DNA of 64,000 nt from Millionella massiliensis (GCF_900104655.1 NZ_FNWD01000002.1:1658246-1722245); one strand, 5' to 3'; positions 1 to 9,317 are shown, counted from the first letter of the stretch. Numbers and translations are program-made. Notes: generated from the sequence alone by a model not told the origin.

Positions 1-1974
1 GATCTGCGGCACGAGGGTCTTGTGGCCGGCAGCCAGCGACGATACGCCCACGACGTGAACGTCGTTCTCAACGGCCTGTTTGGCAGCCTCTTCGGGGGTC
101 TGGAAGAGCGGGCCCATATCCACGTCGAATCCGATGTCGGCATAGCCGGTCGTAACGACTTTGGCACCACGGTCGTGGCCGTCCTGCCCCAGTTTGGCGA
201 TCATGATACGAGGCTGACGCCCCTCTTTCTTGGCAAATTGTTCGCACAGCTCCTTGGCTTTGGCGAATTTCTGGTCGTCTTTCACTTCTGCAGAATAAAC
301 ACCTGAAATTGAGCGGATCACCGCATTGTAACGACCTACGACCACTTCGCAGGCATCCGAGATTTCGCCCAGCGACGCGCGTACCTTGGCGGCTTCGACG
401 GCCAGCTCGAGCAGGTTGCCCTTCTTGGTGCGCACGCATTCGGTGATGGCATCCAGGGCACGTTTCACGGCCGCTTCGTCGCGGTTGGCACGCAGCTCTT
501 TCAGACGGGCCACCTGCGATTCGCGAACGGCGGTGTTGTCCACAGCCAGAATGTCGATCGGGTCCTCTTTTTCGAGCCGGTATTTGTTCAGCCCTACGAT
601 GGTCTGTTCGCCGGAGTCGATACGGGCCTGCGTACGGGCCGCTGCCTCTTCGATACGCATCTTCGGCACGCCGGTCTCGATGGCTTTGGCCATACCGCCG
701 AGCGATTCGACCTCCTGGATCAGCGCCCAGGCTTTGTGCATGATCTGGTTGGTGAGCGACTCTACGTAGTAGGAACCGGCCCACGGGTCGATACCGCGGC
801 AGATGTTGGTCTCTTCCTGGATGTAGATCTGGGTGTTGCGGGCGATACGCGCCGAGAAGTCGGTCGGCAGGGCGATGGCTTCGTCGAGGGCGTTGGTGTG
901 CAGCGACTGGGTGTGTCCGAGCGCGGCGGCCATGGCTTCGATGGCGGTACGGGCCACGTTGTTGAACGGATCCTGTTCGGTGAGCGACCAGCCGGAGGTC
1001 TGCGAGTGGGTACGCAGGGCCAGCGATTTGGGGTTCTTGGGGTTGAACTGTTTTACGATCTTGGCCCACAGCATACGGGCGGCGCGCATCTTGGCGATCT
1101 CCATGAAGTGGTTCATGCCGATGGCCCAGAAGAACGACAGACGCGGAGCGAAGGAGTCGATGTCCATCCCGGCGTTGACCCCGGTGCGGAGGTACTCGAG
1201 ACCGTCGGCGAGGGTGTAGGCCATTTCGATGTCGGCCGTAGCGCCGGCCTCCTGCATGTGGTAGCCGGAGATCGAGATGGAGTTGAACTTGGGCATGTTC
1301 TTCGAGGTGTATTCGAAGATGTCGGCGATGATGCGCATCGAGAATTCAGGCGGGTAGATGTAGGTGTTGCGCACCATGAACTCCTTGAGGATGTCGTTCT
1401 GGATGGTCCCGCTGAGCTGGTCGAGGGTGCAGCCCTGTTCCAGACCGGCCACGATGTAGAAGGCCAGCACGGGCAGCACGGCACCGTTCATGGTCATCGA
1501 GACGGACATTTTGTCGAGCGGAATTCCGTCGAAGAGGACTTTCATGTCTTCGACCGAGCAGATCGACACACCGGCTTTTCCGACGTCACCGACTACACGG
1601 GGATGGTCGGCGTCGTAACCGCGGTGGGTAGCCAGGTCGAAGGCCACCGACAGACCTTTCTGTCCGGCGGCAAGGTTGCGGCGGTAGAAGGCGTTGGATT
1701 CGGCGGCGGTCGAGAAACCGGCATACTGACGGATGGTCCACGGACGCATCACGTACATGGTGCTGTAGGGGCCGCGCAGGAAGGGGGCCAGACCCGCAGC
1801 GTAGTTCAGGTGCTCCATGCCGAGCAGGTCGTCGGCCGAGTAGGAGCCTTTGACGGCGATGTGCTCCGGGGTCATCCACACGGGCGCTTCGCCGCACTCT
1901 TTTTTGGAAGAGCAGCCGCAGCTGCCGGCGGCAGTAGCGGAAGTGTAATTTATATCTGAAAATTTGGCTCTCAT
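1..1974 (-). CDS. scpA: Methylmalonyl-CoA mutase, large (catalytic) subunit, 3' end cut by window
   Basis: Cobalamin-dependent interconversion of succinyl-CoA and (R)-methylmalonyl-CoA, used in gut Bacteroidetes for propionate formation. The frame is open from an ATG at 1974 to the window edge, giving 658 residues; about 55 more would be expected. The N-terminal TIM-barrel mutase domain fills roughly residues 35-560. The C-terminal B12-binding domain shows the base-off motif GQDGHDRG, with the cobalt-ligating His at residue 600 and [16 protein letters not shown] further on. Presence of DxHxxG marks this as the catalytic subunit. The start is the only ATG ahead of the conserved core. The short N-terminal tail carries three cysteines (C19, C21, C27), which is unusual. 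The small subunit lies 205 bases upstream on the same strand, so the two are probably co-transcribed, although a hairpin repeat lies between them. Confidence 0.95.
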   Translation of the reverse strand, partial: MRAKFSDINYTSATAAGSCGCSSKKECGEAPVWMTPEHIAVKGSYSADDLLGMEHLNYAAGLAPFLRGPYSTMYVMRPWTIRQYAGFSTAAESNAFYRRNLAAGQKGLSVAFDLATHRGYDADHPRVVGDVGKAGVSICSVEDMKVLFDGIPLDKMSVSMTMNGAVLPVLAFYIVAGLEQGCTLDQLSGTIQNDILKEFMVRNTYIYPPEFSMRIIADIFEYTSKNMPKFNSISISGYHMQEAGATADIEMAYTLADGLEYLRTGVNAGMDIDSFAPRLSFFWAIGMNHFMEIAKMRAARMLWAKIVKQFNPKNPKSLALRTHSQTSGWSLTEQDPFNNVARTAIEAMAAALGHTQSLHTNALDEAIALPTDFSARIARNTQIYIQEETNICRGIDPWAGSYYVESLTNQIMHKAWALIQEVESLGGMAKAIETGVPKMRIEEAAARTQARIDSGEQTIVGLNKYRLEKEDPIDILAVDNTAVRESQVARLKELRANRDEAAVKRALDAITECVRTKKGNLLELAVEAAKVRASLGEISDACEVVVGRYNAVIRSISGVYSAEVKDDQKFAKAKELCEQFAKKEGRQPRIMIAKLGQDGHDRGAKVVTTGYADIGFDVDMGPLFQTPEEAAKQAVENDVHVVGVSSLAAGHKTLVPQI

Positions 1975-2105
1975 GGTTTGTCGTTTCGTTGGAGTCCGCA
2001 ATCCATTTCACCAGTCGCACGGAACGGTCGCTCCCCCTCACGGAAAATCCTCCTCGGTGCAACCTAACTCTCAAACACGGAATGTTTAGGATGCGTCAGC
2101 ATCCT

Positions 2106-2143
2106 CGAAAGTTTTTTTGGTTCTTTTTGTTCACAAAAAGAAC
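2106..2143 (+). repeat. Dispersed intergenic repeat, copy 1 (hairpin with T-rich arm)
   Basis: A 38-base A/T-rich element lies in the gap between the two mutase genes. Its right part is a perfect 11-bp inverted repeat (2120-2130 with 2133-2143) and its left part begins CGAAAG followed by seven Ts. A diverged copy, in the opposite orientation, sits at 45469-45506 and shares the same CGAAA(A)GTTT..TTTG.TTCTTT layout. The run of T/A beside a hairpin means it could attenuate or terminate transcription on either strand. Confidence 0.6.
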
Positions 2144-2179
2144 AGTTCCAGGCGGCTCAATGAACGGAATACGAACGAT

Positions 2180-4078
2180 TTAAATACCTAATTCTTTCTG
2201 ATAACCTTCGAGGGTTTCGAGCACGTTGCTGCGAACGCTGATGAAGTGCGAAATGCCGGCAGCTTCGAGTTCGGGCTGGCAGGCCGGAGCACCGGCCACC
2301 ACGACGATCACGTCGGTGCCCTTGAAGGCTTCGTACACTTCGGGCGCTACGGTTGCGTAGTCGTCATCCGACGAGCAAACCACAACGATCTGGGCGCCGG
2401 ACTGTTTGGCAGCCTCGATCCCTTCGGCTACGGTGTGGAAGAAGGTGTTGTCGATCACGCGGATCCCGGCGCAGGCAAAGAAGTTGCAGGCAAACTGCGA
2501 GCGGGCGCGGGCCATGGAGAGCGTACCGCAGGTGAGCATGAAGGCTTTGGGTTCCTTGCCGCTACGGTCCGTGCGCAGACGCATCGCTTCGAAGGCCATC
2601 GCACCGCGATAGGGTTTGAGGGGCCGGTATTCGGGCTCCTGGTCGGCGTGTTTGCATCCGCAGTGGCATTTTTTCATGCCGCGCGTAACGATCTCGTCGG
2701 TGATTTCGGTCTGAGCCACTTCGTTGAAGTTGGGGTACTGGTTCGTACCGAGCAGGATTTCACGCCGCGTGGCGATGTTCTGGTCGCGTTTGGCCGCGGT
2801 CGCTTCGACCTGATCCTGAACGAATCCGGCCTCGAAGGCAGCTACGTATCCGCCCTTCTCTTCGATCTCCTTGAAGAGTTTCCAGGCCTGTTCGGCGATC
2901 GAGGCGGTCAGCTCTTCGATGTAGTAGGAACCGGCTGCGGGGTCGGTCACCTGGTCGAAGTGCGACTCCTCCTTGAGCAGCAGCTGTACGTTACGGGCGA
3001 TGCGGCTGCTGAATTCGGTCGGTTTTTCGTAGGCGTGGTCGAACGGCAGCACTTCGATCGAATCGACGCCGGCAATGGCGGCGCTCATCGCTTCGGTGGT
3101 ACCGCGGAGCATGTTCACATAGGGGTCGTAGACGGTCTGGTTCCAGGCCGAGGTCTGGATGTGGGCACGAAGTTTCGAGCTGCAGCCGCGTTTGGGGTTG
3201 TAGGGTGCCATGATGTTGGCCCAGAGCATCCGCGCAGCACGCAGTTTGGCGATCTCCATGAAATAGTTGGTGCCGACCGAGAAGTTGAACTTGATCGACG
3301 GGGCGACCTGATCGACGTCGAGTCCAAGGTCGGTGAGCCGCACGACGTATTCATGGCCCATGGCCAGCGCAAAGGCGAGCTCCTGTACGATCGAGGCGCC
3401 GCAGTTGTGGAACAGGGTCCCGTTGACGGCGATCAGCCGCACGCGTTTGTACTGGGGAGCCTTTTCGAGGAGCTCCTTGATGCGGGCGAACTGTTTGGCA
3501 CCGTCGGGAGCCGAGCAGCCCCAGGAGCCTTTTTTCGAGAGTTTCATCAAGGGGTCGATGCCGAAGGTGGCGAAGACCTGTTCGGGGTCGAGTTTTTCGG
3601 CAGCGACTTTGTCGAGGAAAAGTTCGGCGACTTTAGCGACGCCGCATCCGCTGAATGCGAGTTCGATGGCGGTGATGGTGATTCCCTGGAGGAGGGCTTC
3701 GAGGTCGGCGGCCGAGAACTCTTTGTTCTTGATGACGAATCCGAGCGAGTCGACGCCTTTCATCAGCACGTCATGGGCGGTTCGGTTTGCAGCCGCGATG
3801 TCGTCGCCGACTTCGATGGTCTGACGCACGCGCCAGTTGTTGTCGGCCTTGACGCCACGCACGTAGGGGAATTGTCCGGGAGCCGACCCGAGGTGTTTCA
3901 GCTCCTTCATATCTTCGGCCCGGTAGTAGGGCTCGGCGTTGAAGCCTTCCATGGTACGCCAAACCAGTTTTTTGGTCCGGTCGGCCCCCTTGAGGTCTTT
4001 GGCAATGGCCTCTTCCCACTCCTGGGTGGTAACGGGAGGAAATTCGGCCATCAGCTTTTTAGCTTTTTCTTCTGCCAT
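2180..4078 (-). CDS. mutA: Methylmalonyl-CoA mutase, small subunit
   Basis: Non-catalytic partner of the heterodimeric mutase, 632 residues, close to the usual 610-640 for this subunit. It starts MAEEKAKKLMAEFPPV and holds a complete mutase TIM-barrel domain (about residues 15-460). The C-terminal domain has the B12-domain fold pattern but lacks the DxHxxG cobalt-ligand motif, as expected for the small subunit. The linker between the two domains carries a tight cysteine cluster (C471, C473, C475 within KKCHCGCKH), reminiscent of the cysteines at the large subunit's N-terminus. Gene order small then large on the minus strand is the common Bacteroidetes order. A clear TAnnTTTG promoter lies about 90 bases upstream. 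Confidence 0.95.
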   Translation of the reverse strand: MAEEKAKKLMAEFPPVTTQEWEEAIAKDLKGADRTKKLVWRTMEGFNAEPYYRAEDMKELKHLGSAPGQFPYVRGVKADNNWRVRQTIEVGDDIAAANRTAHDVLMKGVDSLGFVIKNKEFSAADLEALLQGITITAIELAFSGCGVAKVAELFLDKVAAEKLDPEQVFATFGIDPLMKLSKKGSWGCSAPDGAKQFARIKELLEKAPQYKRVRLIAVNGTLFHNCGASIVQELAFALAMGHEYVVRLTDLGLDVDQVAPSIKFNFSVGTNYFMEIAKLRAARMLWANIMAPYNPKRGCSSKLRAHIQTSAWNQTVYDPYVNMLRGTTEAMSAAIAGVDSIEVLPFDHAYEKPTEFSSRIARNVQLLLKEESHFDQVTDPAAGSYYIEELTASIAEQAWKLFKEIEEKGGYVAAFEAGFVQDQVEATAAKRDQNIATRREILLGTNQYPNFNEVAQTEITDEIVTRGMKKCHCGCKHADQEPEYRPLKPYRGAMAFEAMRLRTDRSGKEPKAFMLTCGTLSMARARSQFACNFFACAGIRVIDNTFFHTVAEGIEAAKQSGAQIVVVCSSDDDYATVAPEVYEAFKGTDVIVVVAGAPACQPELEAAGISHFISVRSNVLETLEGYQKELGI

Positions 4079-4164
4079 GGTGAGTGTATTTGGGTTATTT
4101 ATTCGTGTATTGCCAGCAGTTGCGGCAAGGGAGGTAGCTCTGTGAATCGACTAACAGATTCATA

Positions 4165-4172
4165 CAAAGTTA
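4165..4172 (-). promoter_or_regulatory. -7 promoter element TAACTTTG for the mutase operon
   Basis: The minus strand reads TAACTTTG here, an exact match to the Bacteroidetes -7 consensus TAnnTTTG. Transcription would begin near 4158, leaving a leader of about 80 nt before the ATG at 4078. No convincing TTTG -33 box is visible. Confidence 0.65.
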
Positions 4173-4369
4173 GGCGATTATTTCCGAAAAATAACAGCCC
4201 GGGGACCAAATTTTCACTCGTCCGGAATCTTTTTGCCGAAAAATTATCGACAACGGATTAAACTTTTCGGCTGTTGCGCGTCATAAATAAGCATCCCGCA
4301 CCAAGAACGGGACACCCAAGTGCCACCACACAGATTTATAAACATATAGTAACCCCACAACTCCAAACC

Positions 4370-7264
4370 ATGAAACGAATCCTCGGATTGCTACTCCTGC
4401 TACTGACCACATCGGCCGGGTGGGCAGCTCCCACAACCATCAAAGGGACCGTCGTCGGCGGAGACGATGGCCAACCGATCATCGGTGCCTACGTCATCAT
4501 CAACGCCTCGGCCCCCGACGCCGCTAAACGCACCAGCCTGACCGGAACCGGCGGTACCTTCCAGGTCACCAGCAAGGAAGCGACCGTCAATGTGACGATT
4601 TCGTTCATCGGTTACAAGAACTACTATAAGGAGATCACCCCGACCGGCAAGAGTGTCGATCTGGGCACCATCCGTCTGGTTCCGGAGGCCCAGGTGACCG
4701 AAACGGTGACCGTCACCGCCAAAGCCCCGATGGCTGTGGTCAAGGGCGACACCCTGCAATACAACGCCGCCGCCTACAAAACCAACCCCGATGCATCGAG
4801 CGAAGACCTGCTCAAGAAGATGCCGGGCGTGACCACCAACGATGACGGCGCCGTCGAAGTGCACGGCGAGACCCTCGGCAAGGTTTACGTCGACGGCAAA
4901 GAGTTCTTCGCCGACGACCCGGCCGTAGCCATCAAGACCCTGCCGGCCGACGTTGTAGCCAGCATCCAGGTGTTCGACGACAAGAGCGACGAATCGAAAT
5001 TCTCCGGTTTTGACGACGGCGAACGCATCAAAGCCATCAACATCGTCACCAAGAGCGGCGTCAGCTCGAGCGTATTCGGGAAAGTCTACGGTGGATACGG
5101 CACCGACGACCGCTACTCGGTCGGCGGCGCAGCCAACATCTTCAACTCCAACCAGCGTTGGACCATCCTCGCCTCGCGCAACAACGTCAACAACCAGGGC
5201 TTCACCCTGAACGACATCGCCAGCGCCATGACCGGCCGACGCGGCGGCATGGGCGGCGGTATCGACGCCAGCCAGTTCACCACCAACGTCCGCGGCGGTA
5301 TCCAGACCACCACGATGGCCGGTCTGAACTACCAGGGCGATTTCGAAAAGATCAAGATCAACGGCAGCTACTTCTTCAACAACGTGAATGCCAACATCTG
5401 GCAGATCGTCGGCCGCGAATACCAGTCCCAGGACCTGCGCGAAAACGACACCACCCGTTCCATGGGGTACAACTACCAGCACCGCGCCAACCTGCGGATC
5501 GAATGGAACCCCAACGAGACCAACCGCATTTTCTTCACCCCCCGCATCACCTACTCCACCAACCACGGTAACAGCAGCAGCATCTCGATGAACCTGCTCA
5601 ACGGCCTGCCCAACACCTCGGGCGACAACCGTTACGCCACCCAGCTGGGAACCTACGACGCATCGGCCAACCTCTTCTGGATGCACCGCTTCGGCAAAGC
5701 CGGCCGTACCTTCTCCATCGGCGGATCGGGCGGCGGCAGCAACGGCTGGGGCGAACGCACCCAGGAATCGGTCTACGGATCGATCTCCGACGACGCCTCG
5801 CTCAACGCCTCGGTGGCTCAGACCATCGGTCTCACCTATAACGAAATCAACCAGATCGGTATCCTCGACGCACCGGGCTACGACCTCTCGGGACGGGTCA
5901 GCTACGCCGAACCGCTCTCGAAATCGTCCCGTCTGCAGTTCAGCTACCGTTTCAGCTACGACGAGAGCGACTCGAAAAAACTGAGCTACAACCTCACCGA
6001 CGAGTTGGAATCGCTGGACGCCATCCGTGACATGATCACCGACCTCGGTCTGGATCCGGATCCCGTCACCTCGAACCTCTTCAACCGCGACCAGAGCCGC
6101 CATGTCGCCACCGTCGGCTACAACTGGGTCAAGAAAGACAAAATGACCCTCAACGTCTCGCTGAACTACCAGTACTCCACCCTCAACGACGACGAGACCT
6201 ACCCGCGCACCATCAACAGCAAGTACAACTTCGACGCCTGGCTGCCCCGCGTACGCTTCGAGTACAACCCCAGCAAGATGGAACACCTGAACTTCGAGTA
6301 CCGCCGCACCACCTCGACCCCGACCGTCAACCAGCTGCAGGACCTCTACGACATTAGCGACCCGTTGAACGTGTCGGTCGGTAACCCCAACCTGAAACAA
6401 AGTTACACTGACCGGCTGGAGGTTCGATATAACCGTGCAAACCCCGAAAAGTCCAATTACTTCCACCTGTTCGCACGGGTTAACTTCATCCAGAACTACA
6501 TCTCGACACACCGCCGCTTCCTCACGGAAGACATGGAGATCGACGGTACGACCATCGTCAAGGGGGCACAGCTCTCGAGCCCGGTCAACCTGGACGGTTA
6601 CATCAGCGCCAACCTCTTCTCGATGTACGGATTCCCGATCAACCCGATCCGCAGCAACATGAACATCGGCCTGATGTACATGTACACCCGCACCCCCTCG
6701 ATCGAAGACAACGTCGAGTACCGCACCAACAGCAACCGGATCAACCTGAACCTCTCGCTGACCAGCAACATCTCGGAAAACGTCGACTTCACACTCGCCT
6801 ACCGTCCCGGCCTCACCTTCACCACCAGCCGCGACCAGGCTACCCAGGCCCGTCAGTTCGACCGTTACCTGCGCAGCGACCTGTCGGCCTTCCTGAACGT
6901 CTTCCTCTGGAAAGGGCTCTTCATCAACGCCGACGCCACCTGGCGCAACTCGTTCGGTACGCAGGCCTCCTACTCGCAGCACTACGCCCTGCTCAACGCC
7001 GGCATCGGTTACAAATTCCTCAAATACCGTCAGGCCGAGATCCGTATCTCGGGCTACGACCTGCTCAACCAGAACCGCGCCTTCCGCCAGAGCACCCAGA
7101 GCAGCTATATTCAGACCACCCTCTCGAACGTACTGCAACGCTACTTCATGGTCAGCTTCACCTACAAGTTCGACACCCGTAAAGGACGTTCTGCAGAGAA
7201 CTACGGCACTGCCGACCGTGGCGGCATGGGCATGGGTCCCCGTCCGGGAGGCCCGCGTCACTAA
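4370..7264 (+). CDS. Outer membrane beta-barrel protein with carboxypeptidase-like regulatory domain
   Basis: A 964-residue TonB-receptor-like outer membrane protein of the OMP_b-brl family. The start at 4370 gives a textbook signal peptide (MKRILGLLLLLLTTSAGWA); the frame extends upstream without a plausible leader. Residues about 20-115 form a carboxypeptidase-D regulatory-like Ig fold. They are followed by a plug-like region (GDTLQYNAAAYKTNPDASS, MPGV, VYVDGKEFF) and a long beta barrel rich in alternating aromatic and polar residues. The C-terminus is not a canonical barrel-end Phe but a Gly/Pro/Arg-rich tail (MGMGPRPGGPRH). No SusD partner follows, so it is probably not a glycan-import SusC. 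The substrate cannot be told from the sequence. A strong terminator follows. Confidence 0.9.
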   Translation: MKRILGLLLLLLTTSAGWAAPTTIKGTVVGGDDGQPIIGAYVIINASAPDAAKRTSLTGTGGTFQVTSKEATVNVTISFIGYKNYYKEITPTGKSVDLGTIRLVPEAQVTETVTVTAKAPMAVVKGDTLQYNAAAYKTNPDASSEDLLKKMPGVTTNDDGAVEVHGETLGKVYVDGKEFFADDPAVAIKTLPADVVASIQVFDDKSDESKFSGFDDGERIKAINIVTKSGVSSSVFGKVYGGYGTDDRYSVGGAANIFNSNQRWTILASRNNVNNQGFTLNDIASAMTGRRGGMGGGIDASQFTTNVRGGIQTTTMAGLNYQGDFEKIKINGSYFFNNVNANIWQIVGREYQSQDLRENDTTRSMGYNYQHRANLRIEWNPNETNRIFFTPRITYSTNHGNSSSISMNLLNGLPNTSGDNRYATQLGTYDASANLFWMHRFGKAGRTFSIGGSGGGSNGWGERTQESVYGSISDDASLNASVAQTIGLTYNEINQIGILDAPGYDLSGRVSYAEPLSKSSRLQFSYRFSYDESDSKKLSYNLTDELESLDAIRDMITDLGLDPDPVTSNLFNRDQSRHVATVGYNWVKKDKMTLNVSLNYQYSTLNDDETYPRTINSKYNFDAWLPRVRFEYNPSKMEHLNFEYRRTTSTPTVNQLQDLYDISDPLNVSVGNPNLKQSYTDRLEVRYNRANPEKSNYFHLFARVNFIQNYISTHRRFLTEDMEIDGTTIVKGAQLSSPVNLDGYISANLFSMYGFPINPIRSNMNIGLMYMYTRTPSIEDNVEYRTNSNRINLNLSLTSNISENVDFTLAYRPGLTFTTSRDQATQARQFDRYLRSDLSAFLNVFLWKGLFINADATWRNSFGTQASYSQHYALLNAGIGYKFLKYRQAEIRISGYDLLNQNRAFRQSTQSSYIQTTLSNVLQRYFMVSFTYKFDTRKGRSAENYGTADRGGMGMGPRPGGPRH

Positions 7265-7333
7265 CCTGACCCCGCATCCATAGCTTCGCCCTCCGCAGAA
7301 GCGACACGCCGTCCGGAGAGCGCACCGATAACC

Positions 7334-7382
7334 GCAGCGCGAAAAAGAGACCCGAAAGTTTCTTTTTCGCGCTGCTTTTTTA
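7334..7382 (+). terminator. Rho-independent terminator after the outer membrane protein
   Basis: A 15-bp perfect stem (7334-7348 with 7361-7375) is followed by a run of Ts. It lies 70 bases after the stop codon at 7264. Confidence 0.9.
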
Positions 7383-7414
7383 TTCCTTTGGGGTAACCAA
7401 TCAGCCCACAGACC

Positions 7415-8059
7415 ATGGAGAAGATCAAGGAACCGACCTGTGTCGATTGCGGCACTCAGAACTGTAAAATCAAAACCGCCACCTATCCCGAATTCTGTCT
7501 GACCACCCATCTTGACGAGAGCGATCGCCAGTGGGCCCTCGAGCGTTACGACCAGGGGCGAAACCGCGAAATCATGCGGGTCAGCGCTGAGGTGGAGTAC
7601 GAGGGTTACGGCCGCTGGACCCGCGTACAGGAGATCATGGAGTTTGCCCGCCGGATCGGGGCCCGAAAGATCGGCATCGCCAACTGCATCGGTCTGATCC
7701 ACGAAGCCCGCATCTTTGCCCGCATCCTGCGCGCCAACGGTTTTGAGGTCTACTCCGTGATTTGCAAGGTGGCCGGACAGGCCAAAAGTTCGATGGGGAT
7801 CCCGGCCGAGTGCGAAAAAATCGGGGCCGCCATGTGCAACCCGATTCTTCAGGCGCGGCTGCTGAATCAGGCCCGGACCGATTTGAATGTCGTAATCGGC
7901 CTGTGTGTAGGCCACGACAGCCTGTTCTACAAATACGCCGAAGCCTACACCACCACACTGGTGACTAAAGACCGGGTAACCGGCCATAATCCAGCTGCGG
8001 TCCTTTACACCGCACAATCCTACTACAAAAAGAAGCTGGAACCCGACGGACAGCAATAG
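7415..8059 (+). CDS. DUF1847 family protein (putative metal-binding)
   Basis: A 214-residue cytoplasmic protein resembling the DUF1847 family. It starts MEKIKEPTCVDCGTQNC with a CxxC-x3-C cysteine cluster, and further cysteines occur in YPEFCLTTHLDE, NCIGLIHEARI, VICKVAGQAKSS and GLCVGHDSLF. This spacing is why the family is predicted to bind a metal; its biochemical role is unknown to me. No signal peptide or membrane segment is visible. It starts 33 bases after the terminator of the preceding gene, so it must have its own promoter, but no clear TAnnTTTG lies in that gap. The last 21 codons and the 3' flank are reiterated downstream (7991-8400). Confidence 0.85.
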   Translation: MEKIKEPTCVDCGTQNCKIKTATYPEFCLTTHLDESDRQWALERYDQGRNREIMRVSAEVEYEGYGRWTRVQEIMEFARRIGARKIGIANCIGLIHEARIFARILRANGFEVYSVICKVAGQAKSSMGIPAECEKIGAAMCNPILQARLLNQARTDLNVVIGLCVGHDSLFYKYAEAYTTTLVTKDRVTGHNPAAVLYTAQSYYKKKLEPDGQQ

Positions 8060-8400
8060 AAACGTCCGGGGCATGACTTCTTCGGAGTTGGCCCCCATTC
8101 ATTTACAACCGCCGTCCTCTACACCGCACAATCCTACTACGAAAAGAAGCTGGAACCCGACGAACAGAAATAGAAACGTCCGGGACATGACTTCACGGGG
8201 CTGCCCCCATTCATTTACAACCGCCGTCCTCTACACCGCCCAATCCTGCTACAAAAAGAAGTTGGAATCCGGCGGACAGAAATAGAAACGTCCAGGGCAT
8301 GACTTCGCGGAGCTGCCCCCTTATTAATTTCCCGTTTCTGGACCCTACACCGTGCAATCGTACCCAAAAGAAACCGGAACCTAACGAACAAAAATTGAAG
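7991..8400 (+). repeat. Tandem ~113-bp repeat of the DUF1847 gene's 3' end (about 3.6 units)
   Basis: Unit 1 is the last ~21 codons of the DUF1847 gene plus its 3' flank. Units 2 and 3 begin near 8109 and 8221 and are close copies. Unit 4, from about 8335, is strongly decayed. Offsets between equivalent bases are 114, 112 and 114. Units 2 and 3 still encode a recognisable tail, for example TAVLYTAQSYYEKKLEPDEQ then a stop, versus AAVLYTAQSYYKKKLEPDGQ in the gene. Each of units 1-3 also carries a small GC-rich hairpin around a GGGCATGACTTC..TGCCCCC core. Confidence 0.85.
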
Positions 8401-8411
8401 AATTTGTACGA

Positions 8412-8419
8412 TACCTTTG
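8412..8419 (+). promoter_or_regulatory. Orphan -7 element TACCTTTG
   Basis: An exact TAnnTTTG match with no convincing gene behind it on this strand. A strong terminator ends at 8523, so a transcript of about 100 nt could be made. No good -33 box is visible, so it may be chance. Confidence 0.35.
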
Positions 8420-8482
8420 TGATTCAGGCTGCCATGACCTGTTTCCCGGAAACCATGTTGCACAGCACCGCATCATACCACA

Positions 8483-8523
8483 CGGGGCGGCACTCCTTTC
8501 GCCAGGAGGCCGCCCCGTTTTTA
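8483..8523 (+). terminator. Rho-independent terminator
   Basis: A 9-bp GC stem (8483-8491 with 8509-8517) with an additional inner 5-bp stem is followed by TTTTTAT. It would end plus-strand transcripts from the DUF1847 gene or from the orphan promoter at 8412. Confidence 0.85.
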
Positions 8524-8671
8524 TACCCATATTCTCTGCCCCCTCGGGAGAGGACTACCCGTTCGGGAAATAGAACTCGTGAAATAAGCTTGCGTTCAGT
8601 GGGGAAATTCACCCATCCCCTTCGGTTAATCGAGCTGCCGCGGAACTTCCGGAATAACCATCGTCCGCTCT

Positions 8672-9145
8672 CTACTCGGCCGGTACGATCGGATTCGTGC
8701 GCGACACCGTTCCGTCCTCGCTGACCTGCACCACCTCGATTCCGGCCCGCTCCAACAGTTTCACGCCGTCCTGCGAGTGGTAATCGTCGCAGAAGACCAC
8801 CCGACGGATCCCCGCCTGAATGATGAGCTTCGCACACTCGATGCAGGGCGACGCCGTCACATAGAGCGTCGCGCCGAGCGAACTGTTGTTCGACTTGGCC
8901 ACCTTCGTAATGGCATTGGCCTCGGCGTGCAGCACATAAGGTTTGGTCAACCCGGTCGCTTCGTCTTCGCAGACATTCTCGAACCCCTGTGGCGTACCGT
9001 TGTATCCGTCCGAGATAATCATCTTGTCGCGCACGATCAGCGCTCCCACCTGTCGGCGGACACAGTAGGAGTTCTCGGCCCAGATGCGGGCCATACGGAT
9101 GTAACGGCTGTCGAGCAGACGTTGTTTCTGTTCCTGGTATCCCAT
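8672..9145 (-). CDS. dCMP deaminase family protein (deoxycytidylate deaminase)
   Basis: A zinc-dependent deaminase of 157 residues that most likely converts dCMP to dUMP for thymidylate synthesis. The zinc site is complete: H73-A-E75 (VLHAEANAIT), with E75 as the proton shuttle, and P100-C101..C104 (SPCIECAK). The IIxDGYNGTP loop that follows the first strand is typical of dCMP deaminases rather than tRNA or guanine deaminases. The start at 9145 follows a TAACTTTG promoter by 30 bases. It is monocistronic: convergent with the terminator at 8483-8523 and separated from the next minus-strand gene by another terminator. Confidence 0.9.
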   Translation of the reverse strand: MGYQEQKQRLLDSRYIRMARIWAENSYCVRRQVGALIVRDKMIISDGYNGTPQGFENVCEDEATGLTKPYVLHAEANAITKVAKSNNSSLGATLYVTASPCIECAKLIIQAGIRRVVFCDDYHSQDGVKLLERAGIEVVQVSEDGTVSRTNPIVPAE

Positions 9146-9175
9146 AGCTCAAACGGATTGATTCGGTGTTGAACA

Positions 9176-9183
9176 CAAAGTTA
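9176..9183 (-). promoter_or_regulatory. -7 promoter element TAACTTTG for the dCMP deaminase gene
   Basis: Exact TAnnTTTG match on the minus strand. It predicts a start of transcription near 9170 and a leader of about 25 nt. Confidence 0.65.
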
Positions 9184-9317
9184 AGAATTATTCGCACTCC
9201 ACCTGCTGCCACCCGGGAGTGAATCGGACGCCCCCAAAGGATACCCCAACAGACGTCCACCGCAGCGGCCTCCGTTCTCCACACACCACCCGTGCTTTTG
9301 CCGCAGCATACAATAGA

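Noticed and set aside
736-1959. A 407-codon plus-strand frame opposite the large mutase subunit
   Set aside because: The minus-strand frame encodes an unmistakable methylmalonyl-CoA mutase including the cobalamin motif.
2246-4261. A 671-codon plus-strand frame opposite the small mutase subunit
   Set aside because: It is antisense to a well-conserved mutase gene and runs through that gene's promoter; the product looks like no protein family.
4400-8098. A 1232-codon open frame on the minus strand opposite the outer membrane protein and DUF1847 genes
   Set aside because: Its translation is low-complexity V/G/D/A-rich with no motifs. It is the mirror of GC-rich codon use in the genes on the plus strand, which have signal peptides and recognisable domains.
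7991-8400. Possible CRISPR array
   Set aside because: Repeat units are about 113 bp, adjacent without spacers, and derive from the end of a coding gene.
8299-8724. A 141-codon plus-strand frame after the DUF1847 repeats
   Set aside because: It crosses a strong terminator and the 3' end of the convergent deaminase gene, and its start lies in decayed repeat sequence.
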